Source of the DNA: Candidatus Tepidiaquacellales bacterium UBA2330
GTDB lineage: Bacteria; Bacteroidota; Ignavibacteria; Tepidaquicellales; Tepidaquicellaceae
DNA: 64,000 nucleotides
Direction: 5' to 3'
NCBI GenBank assembly: GCA_002344965.1
Contig: DDUU01000003.1
Location: forward strand, 186,484-250,483
Shown here: positions 19,497-28,535 of the stretch, piece by piece
Numbering within the stretch: the stretch's first letter is position 1
Layout: each line of letters starts with the position of its first letter
Program-made: the position numbers and the translations under genes
The notes under the pieces: generated by a model
Seen by the model: the letters and a program-made list of their open reading frames with translations, nothing else
The model's database searches: none
Told to the model about the DNA's origin: nothing

Positions 19497-20882
19497 ATGA
19501 AAAAATTAACAGTTCTGATTATACTTATAACAGTTTTAGTATTAACGAACAATTCATATTCACAATTACCAAATCAAGGTACTTATCTTTTAAAAAATCT
19601 TAATCAGCATACTCTTAATAATTATTTGTATTCAGCAATATGGGGTTATGTTGCTCCTAACGGCAGGGAATACGCTTTACTTGGCTGTCCAAACGGCACT
19701 GCATTTATAGATGTTACAGATTCAGCAAATATACGTGAGGTAGATTTTGTAACAGGACCAAATAATAACTGGAGAGAAATGAAAACTTATTCTCATTATG
19801 CATATGTAGTTTCTGAAGCAAATAACAGCAGATTACAGATAATAGACCTTCAGTATCTTCCTGATTCAGTAAGTCTAGTAAAGACATGGTTTTATACAGG
19901 ATATTCAAGGACACATTCTATTTCTCAGTCAGGACATTATCTTTATCTTAACGGCGGTAATTCAGCTGCTAACGGCGGAATCACAATATTAGATGTAATT
20001 GATCCTGTAAATCCGGTTAAGCTCGGACAGTGGACGACAAGTTATGTACATGACTGCAGAGTAGTGAACGATACTATTTACGCAGCTAATATAGAAGACG
20101 GTGAGGTTTCTATAATCAGCGCAACAAACAAGAACGCTCCATCGACTGTCAGAATTTTTTCAAATCTTCCGGGTTCCGGACCTCACAATACGGCTTTGAC
20201 GGATAACAGAAAAAGATTATTTGTTACTGATGAAATAGGAACAGCACCGTTCAGATTAAAGGTTTGGAATATAGAAGATTTAAATAACATTACATTTGTA
20301 ACTGCCTGGCAGCCGACAGGAATAACAAACTCAATTGTACATAACATTGAAACTTACGGCAATATAGCTGTAGTGGCGCATTATTCAGCAGGGATTAGAA
20401 TATTAAATATATCAAATCCGGATGTACCGCAGGAGATCGCATGGTATGATACATATCCTTCAAATAACAATGAATCATACAACGGATGCTGGGGAGTATA
20501 TATGTTCCCTTCAGGAAAAATCGCAGCATCTGACAGACAGACCGGATTTTACTTAATAAAATCAAATATACCATTAACCGGTATTTCAGGTAATATATCA
20601 GTAAGCACACCTGAGAATTTCAAACTGGGACAGAATTATCCGAATCCTTTCAATCCGTCAACTAAAATAAATTTTTCACTTCCTGAACATTCTAAAGCGA
20701 GTTTAAAAATTTATGATATAAATGGAAGAGAGGTCGCGCAATTATTTAATGATACAAGAGATGCAGGAAATTACGAAGTAAATTTTGAAGCTGACAGATA
20801 CGGACTTTCCAGCGGAGTATATTTTTACAGTCTGACTACACAGAATTTTTCTGAAACAAAAAAAATGACAGTTTTAAAATAA
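19497..20882 (+). CDS. Choice-of-anchor B family protein with T9SS sorting domain (copy 2)
   Basis: A 461-residue paralogue of the preceding protein with the same plan: signal peptide (LTVLIILITVLVLTNNSYS), LVIVD-type propeller (LQIIDLQYLPDSVSLVKTW, ITILDVIDPVNPVKLGQW, IRILNISNPDVPQEIAWYD) and a C-terminal sorting domain with QNYPNPFNPSTKINFSL, ending KKMTVLK. The two copies keep many identical blocks (for example NNWREMKTYSHYAYVVSE against SGWREMKTYSHYAYVVSE) but have diverged in loops. A strong terminator follows. Both are likely on one transcript. Confidence 0.88.
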   Translation: MKKLTVLIILITVLVLTNNSYSQLPNQGTYLLKNLNQHTLNNYLYSAIWGYVAPNGREYALLGCPNGTAFIDVTDSANIREVDFVTGPNNNWREMKTYSHYAYVVSEANNSRLQIIDLQYLPDSVSLVKTWFYTGYSRTHSISQSGHYLYLNGGNSAANGGITILDVIDPVNPVKLGQWTTSYVHDCRVVNDTIYAANIEDGEVSIISATNKNAPSTVRIFSNLPGSGPHNTALTDNRKRLFVTDEIGTAPFRLKVWNIEDLNNITFVTAWQPTGITNSIVHNIETYGNIAVVAHYSAGIRILNISNPDVPQEIAWYDTYPSNNNESYNGCWGVYMFPSGKIAASDRQTGFYLIKSNIPLTGISGNISVSTPENFKLGQNYPNPFNPSTKINFSLPEHSKASLKIYDINGREVAQLFNDTRDAGNYEVNFEADRYGLSSGVYFYSLTTQNFSETKKMTVLK

Positions 20883-20902
20883 CGTTTTTTTAAAAACTAT
20901 AT

Positions 20903-20939
20903 AAATCCCGGTATTTAAAATGCCGGGATTTTTTTTTTA
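20903..20939 (+). terminator. Rho-independent terminator after the paralogue pair
   Basis: AAATCCCGG (20903-20911) pairs with CCGGGATTT (20923-20931), followed by a long T-run to about 20939. It lies 21 bases after the stop codon. Confidence 0.88.
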
Positions 20940-21019
20940 TTAAAAATTAAAAAAATTAACTCAGATATAATTGGAATAAAGTAAAGTTATTATGTAGAGT
21001 AAGTGATTTTGATTCGGTG

Positions 21020-21079
21020 AAAAACCGTTTAAACGGTTTTTTATCATGCAGCCGGAATACAATTCCGGCATACAGAACT
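21020..21079. repeat. Double-palindrome repeat, copy 1
   Basis: Two adjacent palindromes: AAAACCGTTTAAACGGTTTT (21021-21040, a perfect 20-mer) and GCCGGAATACAATTCCGGC (21051-21069), followed by ATACAGAACT. The unit recurs almost unchanged about 135 bases downstream. It looks like a REP-type dispersed element; the T-rich flank could also act as a bidirectional terminator between the convergent genes. Confidence 0.75.
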
Positions 21080-21154
21080 AACTAAATTTACTATATATAA
21101 ATGAATCAGATCATAAGGAAAAAGATAACCTGTATTAAAAAAGATTTAGTTTCT

Positions 21155-21217
21155 GATAAAAAACCGTTTAAACGGTTTTTTATCATACTGCCGGAATACA
21201 ATTCCGGCATACAGAAC
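21155..21217. repeat. Double-palindrome repeat, copy 2
   Basis: Same unit as copy 1: the AAACCGTTTAAACGGTTT palindrome, TTTATCAT, then CCGGAATACAATTCCGG and CATACAGAACT. Only two bases between the palindromes differ from copy 1. The roughly 75 bases between the copies show no gene. The remaining sequence to 21344 has no recognisable feature. Confidence 0.75.
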
Positions 21218-21344
21218 TTCCCTTATTTACCCCATCTCTAAGAATAATTTCCATTTTATTTTCCTAATTTAGCTTCTCCAGCTTTGTCTTCACAATGCAG
21301 CATTTATAACTTTCCTCATTCTACCTTAACTATCCTTTTACAAA

Positions 21345-22331
21345 TTACTCGCACATTGATTTATATAATAATCCATAAGACTTTTTTCTGTCCTCAAAAT
21401 CAGAGGTTATAGTAACTATTGTTAACTCGTGTAATGCGTATTTTTTAACAATCTCCTTCAGCTTATTAGAAACAAATTCAGCGTCTCCAATTACTGCAGA
21501 CTTTCTTCGGTACTGTATCAGCATTTTATCTTCGAATGAAAAATTATAGCTTTCTGCTGTCTGCCGGTCAGGGAATGGAATATTCTGTCCTTTTAGAAAT
21601 GTCTGAGACAGCCAGTATTCAGAACACTTTGCCAATCTTGCAGCTTCGGAGTTTGATTCAGCGCATATAACAAATAAAGCAAGACTGAGATACGGTTTTT
21701 TAAAAAATATAGAAGGTTTAAAATTTTGATAATAATTTTGAAAACATTGCAGCATATACTCATCATTAATAAAACTGCCGAATATATAAGGAAGTCCGTT
21801 TTCAGCTGCATAAATTGAGCTTTCAGGACTGGTTCCGAGTATCCATATTTCAGGTAATTTAACACCTGAAGGAACAGCGGTAACATTTTCGTATGATTTT
21901 TTTTCAGAAGATCCTTTTAAATGATTTATTAGTTCCGTCGTCTTTGCGAATGAGTCTTCATTTGAAGTTCTCATTGCTTTTATAATATTTTTATCACCGC
22001 CGGGTGCTCTTCCGATACCGAGATCTATTCTATCCGGATAAAGTGACTGTAACAAATTAAACTGTTCTGCAATTTTAAAAGGACTGTAATGACTTATCAA
22101 TATTCCGCCGGAGCCTATCCTTATTTTTTTTGTTAAAGAAGCAATCGCAGGGATTAGTATTTCAGGACTGGCTGAAGCAAAAGAATAGGAGCTGTGATGT
22201 TCGGCAACCCAGTATCTTTGATATCCGAGATTGTCCGCAAACTTGGCGAGTTCAATAGTCTGCAAAACAGCTTCAGCCGGTGTGATGCCTTCTATTACAG
22301 GAGACTGGTCCAGTATATTTAATTTTATCAT
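21345..22331 (-). CDS. LLM class flavin-dependent oxidoreductase (MsnO8-like)
   Basis: A 328-residue luciferase-like monooxygenase of the single-component group. The N-terminus IKLNILDQSPVIEGITPAEAVLQTIELAKFADNLGYQRYWVAEHHS is typical of the MsnO8/YhbW branch, as are IRIGSGGILISHYSPFKIAEQFNLLQSLYPDRIDLGIGRAPGGD and the late IGDAEFVSNKLKE. These proteins bind FMN; the substrate is not predictable. It is transcribed alone, convergent with the T9SS pair and divergent from pstS. Confidence 0.88.
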   Translation of the reverse strand: MIKLNILDQSPVIEGITPAEAVLQTIELAKFADNLGYQRYWVAEHHSSYSFASASPEILIPAIASLTKKIRIGSGGILISHYSPFKIAEQFNLLQSLYPDRIDLGIGRAPGGDKNIIKAMRTSNEDSFAKTTELINHLKGSSEKKSYENVTAVPSGVKLPEIWILGTSPESSIYAAENGLPYIFGSFINDEYMLQCFQNYYQNFKPSIFFKKPYLSLALFVICAESNSEAARLAKCSEYWLSQTFLKGQNIPFPDRQTAESYNFSFEDKMLIQYRRKSAVIGDAEFVSNKLKEIVKKYALHELTIVTITSDFEDRKKSYGLLYKSMCE

Positions 22332-22481
22332 AGGTTAAAATAACTTATTCAGAATATTCTGTATACTTAGATTTTACTGCATATTTTTTGATGATATTTT
22401 TTAACAGAAAAAAATTTTACTAATTATTAATTTTACTTTTTTACCTGACAGATTTTCAAATCTCTTTACAATTTCTTAACA

Positions 22482-22510
22482 TTGCATACCATCTATTATG
22501 TTTATTTTTG
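22482..22510 (+). promoter_or_regulatory. Bacteroidota-type promoter candidate for pstS
   Basis: TTG at 22482-22484 and TATTTTTG (matches TAnnTTTG) at 22503-22510, 18 bases apart, 24 bases before the pstS ATG. This is the -33/-7 layout used by the Bacteroidota primary sigma factor. Confidence 0.5.
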
Positions 22511-22534
22511 TATACCTAAAATTAAAACAATCCC

Positions 22535-23584
22535 ATGTATAAAATAATATATGTATTAATTCTCTCCCTGGCTATAATCTCCTGCGGTAAAAAAGAAGTC
22601 TCAATGAACAAACCAGGCGGTCAGATAAACGGTGCAGGAGCTACTTTTCCATACCCTATTTATTCGAAATGGTTTAATGAATATGCTAAAGTAAATAAAG
22701 ATGCGAAGATAAATTATCAATCCATTGGAAGCGGCGGCGGTGTGAAGCAAATTACGGAAGGGACTGTGGATTTCGGGGCTTCAGACAGTCCGATGAGCGA
22801 TGACGAAATTCAAAAAGCGAATTCAAAAAATAATAACAAAATTATTCACATACCGACTGTAATCGGCTCTGTAGTAGTTACATATAATCTTCCGGGAATT
22901 CAGGAAAGCATTAATCTTACAGGTGAGATCGTTTCAAAAATTTATATGGGTGATATAAAAAAATGGAATGATCCGAAAATTAAGTCTGAAAATCCGAATT
23001 TGAATCTGCCTGACAAAGATATTATTGTTTGCTCTAGAACTGACGGTAGCGGCACCACTTATGTTTTTACTGACTACCTCGGTAAAATTGATCCGGAATG
23101 GAAAAGCAAAATAGGAGTAGCAAAGGATGTAAGATTTCCGGTTGGACAGGGAGGAAAAGGTAATGAAGGAGTAACCGGACTTGTTAAGCAGCTTGAGTAT
23201 TCAATTGGATATGTTGAACTGGTATATGCTCTGCAAAATAAGCTTGAATATGCAAAAATAAAAAATTCTGAAGGCGAATATATTTTACCTACGCTTGAAT
23301 CTCTTACAAATGCAGCAGACAATTCGATAACAGAAATGCCGGATGATATGAGAGTTTCAATTACAAATGCAGGAGGCAAAGGATCTTATCCGATTTCAAG
23401 TTATACTTATATTTTAATATATCAAAATCAGACTGATGCTAACAAAGGAAAGACACTCAAAGAGTTTCTTGAATGGGCGCTATCAACCGGAGAATCATTT
23501 GCATCTGAACTCGGTTATGCACCTCTTCCGAAAAGCGTATCTGAAAAAGCGCTTACAGCTGTAAGAAATATTAAAGTTCAGTAA
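22535..23584 (+). CDS. pstS: Phosphate ABC transporter substrate-binding lipoprotein PstS
   Basis: PstS captures inorganic phosphate for the PstCAB importer. The 349-residue protein begins at ATG 22535 with a short signal and lipobox (LAIISC), so it is a lipoprotein. Family hallmarks are INGAGATFPYPIYSKWF, YQSIGSGGGVKQITEGTVDFGASDSPM, CSRTDGSGTTYVFTDYL (phosphate-binding loop) and the late SYTYILIYQ. It is followed by pstC, pstA and pstB in the same direction, a complete importer. Confidence 0.96.
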   Translation: MYKIIYVLILSLAIISCGKKEVSMNKPGGQINGAGATFPYPIYSKWFNEYAKVNKDAKINYQSIGSGGGVKQITEGTVDFGASDSPMSDDEIQKANSKNNNKIIHIPTVIGSVVVTYNLPGIQESINLTGEIVSKIYMGDIKKWNDPKIKSENPNLNLPDKDIIVCSRTDGSGTTYVFTDYLGKIDPEWKSKIGVAKDVRFPVGQGGKGNEGVTGLVKQLEYSIGYVELVYALQNKLEYAKIKNSEGEYILPTLESLTNAADNSITEMPDDMRVSITNAGGKGSYPISSYTYILIYQNQTDANKGKTLKEFLEWALSTGESFASELGYAPLPKSVSEKALTAVRNIKVQ

Positions 23585-23613
23585 TTACTTAATAAAAATA
23601 TAAATTTCATCTT

Positions 23614-24549
23614 ACGGAAAAATCAACTGTTGAAATAAAAAGCAAAAAAAAGCTTGGAGATATTTTTTTTGAAAATCTAACGCTGATCTTTGCTTTAAGC
23701 ATAATCGGACTAGTAATTTTCATGATCTACGAGATGTATGTGGATTCTTCAGCCAGTATTGAAAAATTCGGATTCGGTTTCATATTTTCATCTCACTGGG
23801 AGCCTGTCAAAGAAGAATTTGGTGCCCTTACATTCATTTACGGAACAATTGTTTCGTCTTTCATGGCTCTTCTTATGTCACTTCCGATAAGCATTGGTGT
23901 AGCAATATTCTTATCGGAGCTTGTTCATAAATCTATCAGAACGTCTCTGAGTTTTCTTGTTGAAATACTAGCAGCAATTCCCAGTATTATTTACGGGTTC
24001 TGGGGGATATTTGTACTTGCGCCTTTTATGAGAACAACTATTCAGCCGTTCCTTCAGTCAGTTTTCGGTTTTCTGCCATTCTTTCAGGGGACAATGTACG
24101 GAACAGGTCTTCTTACAGCATCAATAATATTGGCAATAATGATCACTCCTATTATCACAGCTATAACCCGAGATGTTTTAAAAGCAATTCCTGTCGCGCA
24201 GAAAGAAGCAGCTTTTGCTCTCGGAGCTACAAGGTGGGAGGGAATTAAAATGGCTTTGCTCAATGCCCGCAGCGGGATTCTCGGCGGAGCTGTTCTTGGT
24301 CTTGGAAGAGCAATAGGTGAGACAATGGCTGTTACAATGGTGATAGGAAACAAAGCGCAGATAAAAGCTTCATTTTTTGAACCCGCATATACTATGGCGT
24401 CAGTTATTGCAAATGAATTTGCTGAGGCATCAAATGAAATGCAGATCAGCGCATTGATTGAAGTTGGACTGATTTTATTCGGCGTAACCTTTTTAGTTAA
24501 TTCCATGGCTAGATTATTAATATATAGTGTAACTAGAAATGCGCAATGA
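23614..24549 (+). CDS. pstC: Phosphate ABC transporter permease PstC, apparent ACG start
   Basis: Inner-membrane permease pairing with PstA. Family features: the multi-helix body, LAAIPSIIYGFWGIFVLAPF, and the EAA loop region KEAAFALGATRWEGIKMALLNARSGILGGAVLGLGRAIGET. The first in-frame ATG (23722) falls inside the first transmembrane helix (LIFALSIIGLVIFMIYEM), so it cannot be the start. No ATG, GTG or TTG is in frame upstream. ACG at 23614 (context ATCTTACGGAAAAATC) would give MEKSTVEIKSKKKLGDIFFENLTL and a normal N-terminus. The 3' end overlaps pstA (ATGA). Function is certain; the start is inferred. Confidence 0.9.
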   Translation, partial: TEKSTVEIKSKKKLGDIFFENLTLIFALSIIGLVIFMIYEMYVDSSASIEKFGFGFIFSSHWEPVKEEFGALTFIYGTIVSSFMALLMSLPISIGVAIFLSELVHKSIRTSLSFLVEILAAIPSIIYGFWGIFVLAPFMRTTIQPFLQSVFGFLPFFQGTMYGTGLLTASIILAIMITPIITAITRDVLKAIPVAQKEAAFALGATRWEGIKMALLNARSGILGGAVLGLGRAIGETMAVTMVIGNKAQIKASFFEPAYTMASVIANEFAEASNEMQISALIEVGLILFGVTFLVNSMARLLIYSVTRNAQ

Positions 24550-25409
24550 CAGCTGAGAAAATATTTAAAAACCCAAAGAATCTTAAGAGAAGAAAATTCA
24601 TTAATTCTCTTATGATTTTACTTTGTTTCATTGCTGCGGTGCTGACCATATTGCCGCTGCTATATATATTTATTTACACTACTCAGTCCGGTATCACCGC
24701 GCTTAATATTGATTTCTTTACACAACTTCCAAAACCTGTGGGAGAAGAAGGCGGAGGAATGGCAAATGCAATTGTCGGAAGCGGAATACTTATTTGTCTG
24801 GGAGGATTGATCGGAATCCCGATTGGTATAATGAGCGGAATTTATATAGCTGAATATTCAAAGAGCTTTCTGGCAGGAGCAATTAAATTTACAACTGACG
24901 TATTAAGCGGAGTACCTTCTATAGTGGTAGGAATTTTTGCATATGGAGTTGTTGTGCTTTCTATGCAGAGTTTCAGTGCAATTGCCGGCGGATTTGCTCT
25001 CGGGATATTAATGATTCCTACAGTTACAAAAATAACAGAAGAAATGCTGAGACTTGTGCCGCATTCTTTGAGAGAAGCGTCATTAGCTCTCGGAGTTTCT
25101 AGATGGAAGACAACAGTTAAAGTAGTTTTGAAAACAGCATCATCCGGTATAATTACCGGAATTCTTCTTGCAATTGCAAGAGCTGCGGGTGAGACAGCGC
25201 CTCTTTTATTTACGGCATTCGGTAATTCATTCTGGCAGACAAGTATCGACCAGCCAATTGCAGCTTTACCGCTTCAGATTTTTGTTTATGCAATATCACC
25301 TTATGAAGACTGGCACAGACAAGCCTGGGCCGGAGCTTTTGTTTTGATATTTATGGTATTCATAGTTAATTTTCTTGTAAGATATGTGACAAGAAATAAA
25401 TTCGGTTAA
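24546..25409 (+). CDS. pstA: Phosphate ABC transporter permease PstA
   Basis: The second permease of the Pst importer, 287 residues with about six membrane segments. Seen: FTQLPKPVGEEGGGMANAIVGSG, IPIGIMSGIYIAEY, LSGVPSIVVGIFAYGVVV and the EAA loop LREASLALGVSRWKTTVKVVLKTASSGIITGILLAIARAAGETAPLLFTA. The start ATG overlaps the pstC stop by 4 bases. pstB follows 13 bases downstream. Confidence 0.96.
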   Translation: MTAEKIFKNPKNLKRRKFINSLMILLCFIAAVLTILPLLYIFIYTTQSGITALNIDFFTQLPKPVGEEGGGMANAIVGSGILICLGGLIGIPIGIMSGIYIAEYSKSFLAGAIKFTTDVLSGVPSIVVGIFAYGVVVLSMQSFSAIAGGFALGILMIPTVTKITEEMLRLVPHSLREASLALGVSRWKTTVKVVLKTASSGIITGILLAIARAAGETAPLLFTAFGNSFWQTSIDQPIAALPLQIFVYAISPYEDWHRQAWAGAFVLIFMVFIVNFLVRYVTRNKFG

Positions 25410-25422
25410 TAAAAAATTATTT

Positions 25423-26271
25423 ATGACAGCAGATAATTTTAATAAGAACGATGAAGTAAATTCTTCTGAATCTGAAATTTTTATTGAATCGGAAGACAGC
25501 GCTGATGATCAGGCAAAACAGAAAAATGCTGTTGTAACAAACAACTTAACTGTATATTTCAATAAAAGATCTGCCATAGAAGATGTTAATGTTAAGATAA
25601 AGAAAAATTCAGTGACAGCCGTAATCGGTCCCTCAGGCTGCGGTAAGTCCACATTCCTCAGATCGCTAAATATGATGCATGAAATGACTCCAAGCGCTAA
25701 AGTGTTTGGGGAAATTTATATAAATGGTGAAAGCATCATGAATTTTAACATGGTGGATCTCAGAAAAAAAGTAGGAATGGTATTTCAAAAACCGAATCCT
25801 TTTCCGACTATGTCTATATTTGATAATGTGGCGGCGGGTTTTAAGCTTAACGGCTCTGCTGGAAAAAACGACCTCAATGAAATAGTTGAAAAGAATTTGA
25901 TAAATGCGGGACTTTGGGATGAAGTAAAGGACCGTTTAAAATCTCCGGCAGTCAGTCTGTCGGGAGGTCAGCAGCAGAGATTGTGCATTGCAAGAACCAT
26001 AGCAGTAAATCCTGAGATTGTATTACTGGATGAACCTACAAGCGCTCTTGATCCGGTTTCATCTTCAAAGATTGAAGAACTTTTATATAATCTCAAATCA
26101 GAATATACTATTATTATTGTAACCCATAATATGCAGCAGGCTGCGAGAGTCAGTGATCAGACTGCATTCTTCTATCTGGGAAAACTGATTGAGATTTCCC
26201 GCACCAGAAAAATGTTTACCAACCCCAAGGAAAAACTCACAGAAGAATATATCACCGGAAAATTCGGTTAA
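25423..26271 (+). CDS. pstB: Phosphate ABC transporter ATP-binding protein PstB
   Basis: The ATPase that powers phosphate import. 282 residues: an acidic N-terminal extension of about 35 residues that standard PstB proteins lack, then Walker A GPSGCGKST, the PstB-typical FLRSLNMMHE, Q-loop VGMVFQKPNPFPTMSIFDNV, signature LSGGQQQRLCIARTIA, Walker B EIVLLDEPTSALDP and switch His in IIVTHNMQQAARVSD. phoU, which usually follows, is absent here. Confidence 0.96.
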   Translation: MTADNFNKNDEVNSSESEIFIESEDSADDQAKQKNAVVTNNLTVYFNKRSAIEDVNVKIKKNSVTAVIGPSGCGKSTFLRSLNMMHEMTPSAKVFGEIYINGESIMNFNMVDLRKKVGMVFQKPNPFPTMSIFDNVAAGFKLNGSAGKNDLNEIVEKNLINAGLWDEVKDRLKSPAVSLSGGQQQRLCIARTIAVNPEIVLLDEPTSALDPVSSSKIEELLYNLKSEYTIIIVTHNMQQAARVSDQTAFFYLGKLIEISRTRKMFTNPKEKLTEEYITGKFG

Positions 26272-26375
26272 GTACTAATTATATTTAAATTTAAATATAT
26301 TTTTAATATTTTTCTCAGCTAAATTTAATTAACTAAATTAAAAGTCCGGTAAATTTTTCCTTAACCGGAGTAAAA

Positions 26376-27413
26376 TTGAATCAGAATAACAAAATATATT
26401 CGCTAATCCTGCCGGCGGCTGTTTTATTTATTTCCATTTCCGGCTTCATCGGAAATTCCGGGAAAAATATATCATTTGTTAAAAATGAACTTATCAAAGA
26501 ATCCGGCGGCGCAAATCTTCATAACTACGGAAATTTAAACATACTATCCGCTGAAGATCTTTCTTCAGGTTTAAAAGATACTGTATATACAGATAAGGAT
26601 TGCTGGCTGGAATTAAGAATTGATAAGCAAATGCTGTATCAGCATATGAGGGACGGAAGAGTTATTTCTTATCCGGTTTCAACCGGTCAAAAAAACAATG
26701 ACCCAACTTCTCTTGAATCAAGACCCGGATTGTTTGCCATCTTTCATAAAGTCGAACACCATCAGTCATCTCAGTTTAATTCCGCTAATATGTATAATTT
26801 TATGCCGTTTAATCAGGGAATTGGATTTCATTCAATAGACGGTAAAGCATATTATGCTTATCTCGGCGTAAGACCGTCTTCACACGGATGTGTCAGGATG
26901 AAGCATGATGATGTAAAAAAACTTTTCAGGGAATGTCCTTTAGGCACTTTAGTGCTTGCAAGCAAAGGTTATTCAGCACGGACTGTTGCTTTTGCACCGG
27001 AAAATTTTGTAAATAACAAGGAATATACAAAGGAAGAAACCAGATTAATGCTTGCAGAAAATCTTTACAATATTTTAAACGGAAACTATTACAAGTATGA
27101 AAGAGAGAGATTTGTCATAAACCCTAAATTTATTCCGGTCTCAGGTATTTATACAAGCTATGACAAGAAGATTCCGGAAAGACAAAATTTACCTAAAACT
27201 GAAATTAATATATTGATTTTAAAAGATAACCTGAATGTTATTGATGATAAAAAAATTCTGATAAATGAAGATTTTGAAAATACTGAAGATGATATTGTAG
27301 AGGTTAGTTCAGGTGTAACCGGAAATGTTGTTATTGATTCTTCTGAAGAACTTATAAAAAAATATTTTAATAATCCGATCGGCGTCCTGCCGTATTTCGG
27401 ACCAAAGAGATAA
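26376..27413 (+). CDS. L,D-transpeptidase (YkuD domain)
   Basis: A 345-residue exported enzyme from TTG 26376 with a signal/anchor (SLILPAAVLFISISGFIG). The YkuD domain spans about residues 75-200: WLELRIDKQMLYQHMRDG, GIGFHSID with His152, and SSHGCVRM with His170 and nucleophilic Cys172. Such enzymes form 3-3 peptidoglycan cross-links or attach proteins to peptidoglycan. The C-terminal 140 residues are low in recognisable motifs. A short hairpin TCCGGT...ACCGGA lies at 26344-26368 immediately upstream. It sits between pstB and tonB, perhaps by chance. Confidence 0.88.
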   Translation: MNQNNKIYSLILPAAVLFISISGFIGNSGKNISFVKNELIKESGGANLHNYGNLNILSAEDLSSGLKDTVYTDKDCWLELRIDKQMLYQHMRDGRVISYPVSTGQKNNDPTSLESRPGLFAIFHKVEHHQSSQFNSANMYNFMPFNQGIGFHSIDGKAYYAYLGVRPSSHGCVRMKHDDVKKLFRECPLGTLVLASKGYSARTVAFAPENFVNNKEYTKEETRLMLAENLYNILNGNYYKYERERFVINPKFIPVSGIYTSYDKKIPERQNLPKTEINILILKDNLNVIDDKKILINEDFENTEDDIVEVSSGVTGNVVIDSSEELIKKYFNNPIGVLPYFGPKR

Positions 27414-27551
27414 GCTTAGAATAAATTGAAATTTTATTTTAAATAACATTTTAATTGTTTAAAAAAAAAATTAAGTTTACCAAAATTCGGAACAAAAATT
27501 TTTAAACTCAGTTTATAAATTCAAATTTATAAACCTTAAAACGGAGGTCAT

Positions 27552-28412
27552 ATGTCAAACCATGAAAACATAGATAACAGCAATGAGGTCTTCGAACAGA
27601 TCAACAAAAAAATGAAATACGGAGCGCCTGATCTCAAAAAGTTTTATCAGAAATATGTTACCAGGGGATTGATCATTGCAGTTATTCTACACGGATTTTT
27701 TATCGGCGGTTATGCTCTGGCTATGTACTATGAAAAAGTTAAAGCTGAACAAGATGCTGAGCAGCAGGATCGTATAGTAAATCTTCAGGATCTTGACGTG
27801 CCGCCTCCAATTGACGAAATACCTCCGGAGCCTCCAAAAGACATTGCACTGAAAGATCTGTCAGCTTTGACGCCGGAACCGGTTGCCAAAAAAGAAGTAG
27901 TGGAAGAAGTTAAACTGAAAAGTCAGAAAGAACTTGAAGAAGTAAAACTTCCTGTTGCTTCAACAGGAACAGATGATCCAAATCTTGTAAATCCGAATGC
28001 TGAATTTACCGGAAAGGTTCAGGAGAAAAAGATAGAAGAAAAAGTAGAAAAAAAGGAAGAAAAGAAAAAAGATGTATTTCAGCAGTTTGAAGTTGAAAAA
28101 GCTCCTGTTGCCGTTAACTTAGGATCAATAAAAGGTTCAATGAGATATCCTGAAATTGCGCGACAGTCAGGTATAGAAGGAAGAGTGGTTGCTAAAGTAT
28201 TAGTCGGAACAGATGGATCAGTTATTAAAGTCGGCGGTATAAGCGGTCCTGAAGTATTCAGGGATGAAGTAGCCGACAAAGTAATGGGACTTCAATTTAC
28301 ACCTGCACTGCAAAACGGTCAGCCAGTAAAATGCTGGGTTAGTGTTCCTTTCAGCTTTACATTAAGCGCAAAGGATAAGAAAAAAACTGAAACTGAAGAA
28401 GAAGATGAATAA
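27552..28412 (+). CDS. TonB family energy transducer
   Basis: A 286-residue TonB-like protein, which couples the proton gradient via ExbBD to outer-membrane receptors. Plan: a short cytoplasmic N-terminus, one membrane helix at about residues 39-60 (LIIAVILHGFFIGGYALAMYY), a Pro/Glu/Lys-rich periplasmic stretch with VPPPIDEIPPEPPKD, then a TonB C-terminal domain (MRYPEIARQSGIEGRVVAKVLVGTDGSV, about 195-275) and an acidic tail. A good Shine-Dalgarno ACGGAGG precedes the ATG. exbB/exbD are not in the window. Confidence 0.9.
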   Translation: MSNHENIDNSNEVFEQINKKMKYGAPDLKKFYQKYVTRGLIIAVILHGFFIGGYALAMYYEKVKAEQDAEQQDRIVNLQDLDVPPPIDEIPPEPPKDIALKDLSALTPEPVAKKEVVEEVKLKSQKELEEVKLPVASTGTDDPNLVNPNAEFTGKVQEKKIEEKVEKKEEKKKDVFQQFEVEKAPVAVNLGSIKGSMRYPEIARQSGIEGRVVAKVLVGTDGSVIKVGGISGPEVFRDEVADKVMGLQFTPALQNGQPVKCWVSVPFSFTLSAKDKKKTETEEEDE

Positions 28413-28494
28413 AATTCTGTAAAATTTCAGAATAAGTAACTTACCTGCTTCTTTTTCAAACATCCAAGTCAGCAATACAAACTAATAATTTATA

Positions 28495-28525
28495 AAGCCT
28501 GAATTAAACTTTCAGGCTTGTTTTA
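28495..28525 (+). terminator. Rho-independent terminator after tonB
   Basis: AAGCCTGAA (28495-28503) pairs with TTCAGGCTT (28511-28519), followed by GTTTT. It overlaps the upstream TTG that could be read as the start of the next gene, which argues for the ATG at 28536 instead. Confidence 0.75.
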
Positions 28526-28535
28526 CTTTTATATA

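Noticed and set aside
23722..23724. ATG start of pstC
   Set aside because: It falls in the middle of the first transmembrane segment.
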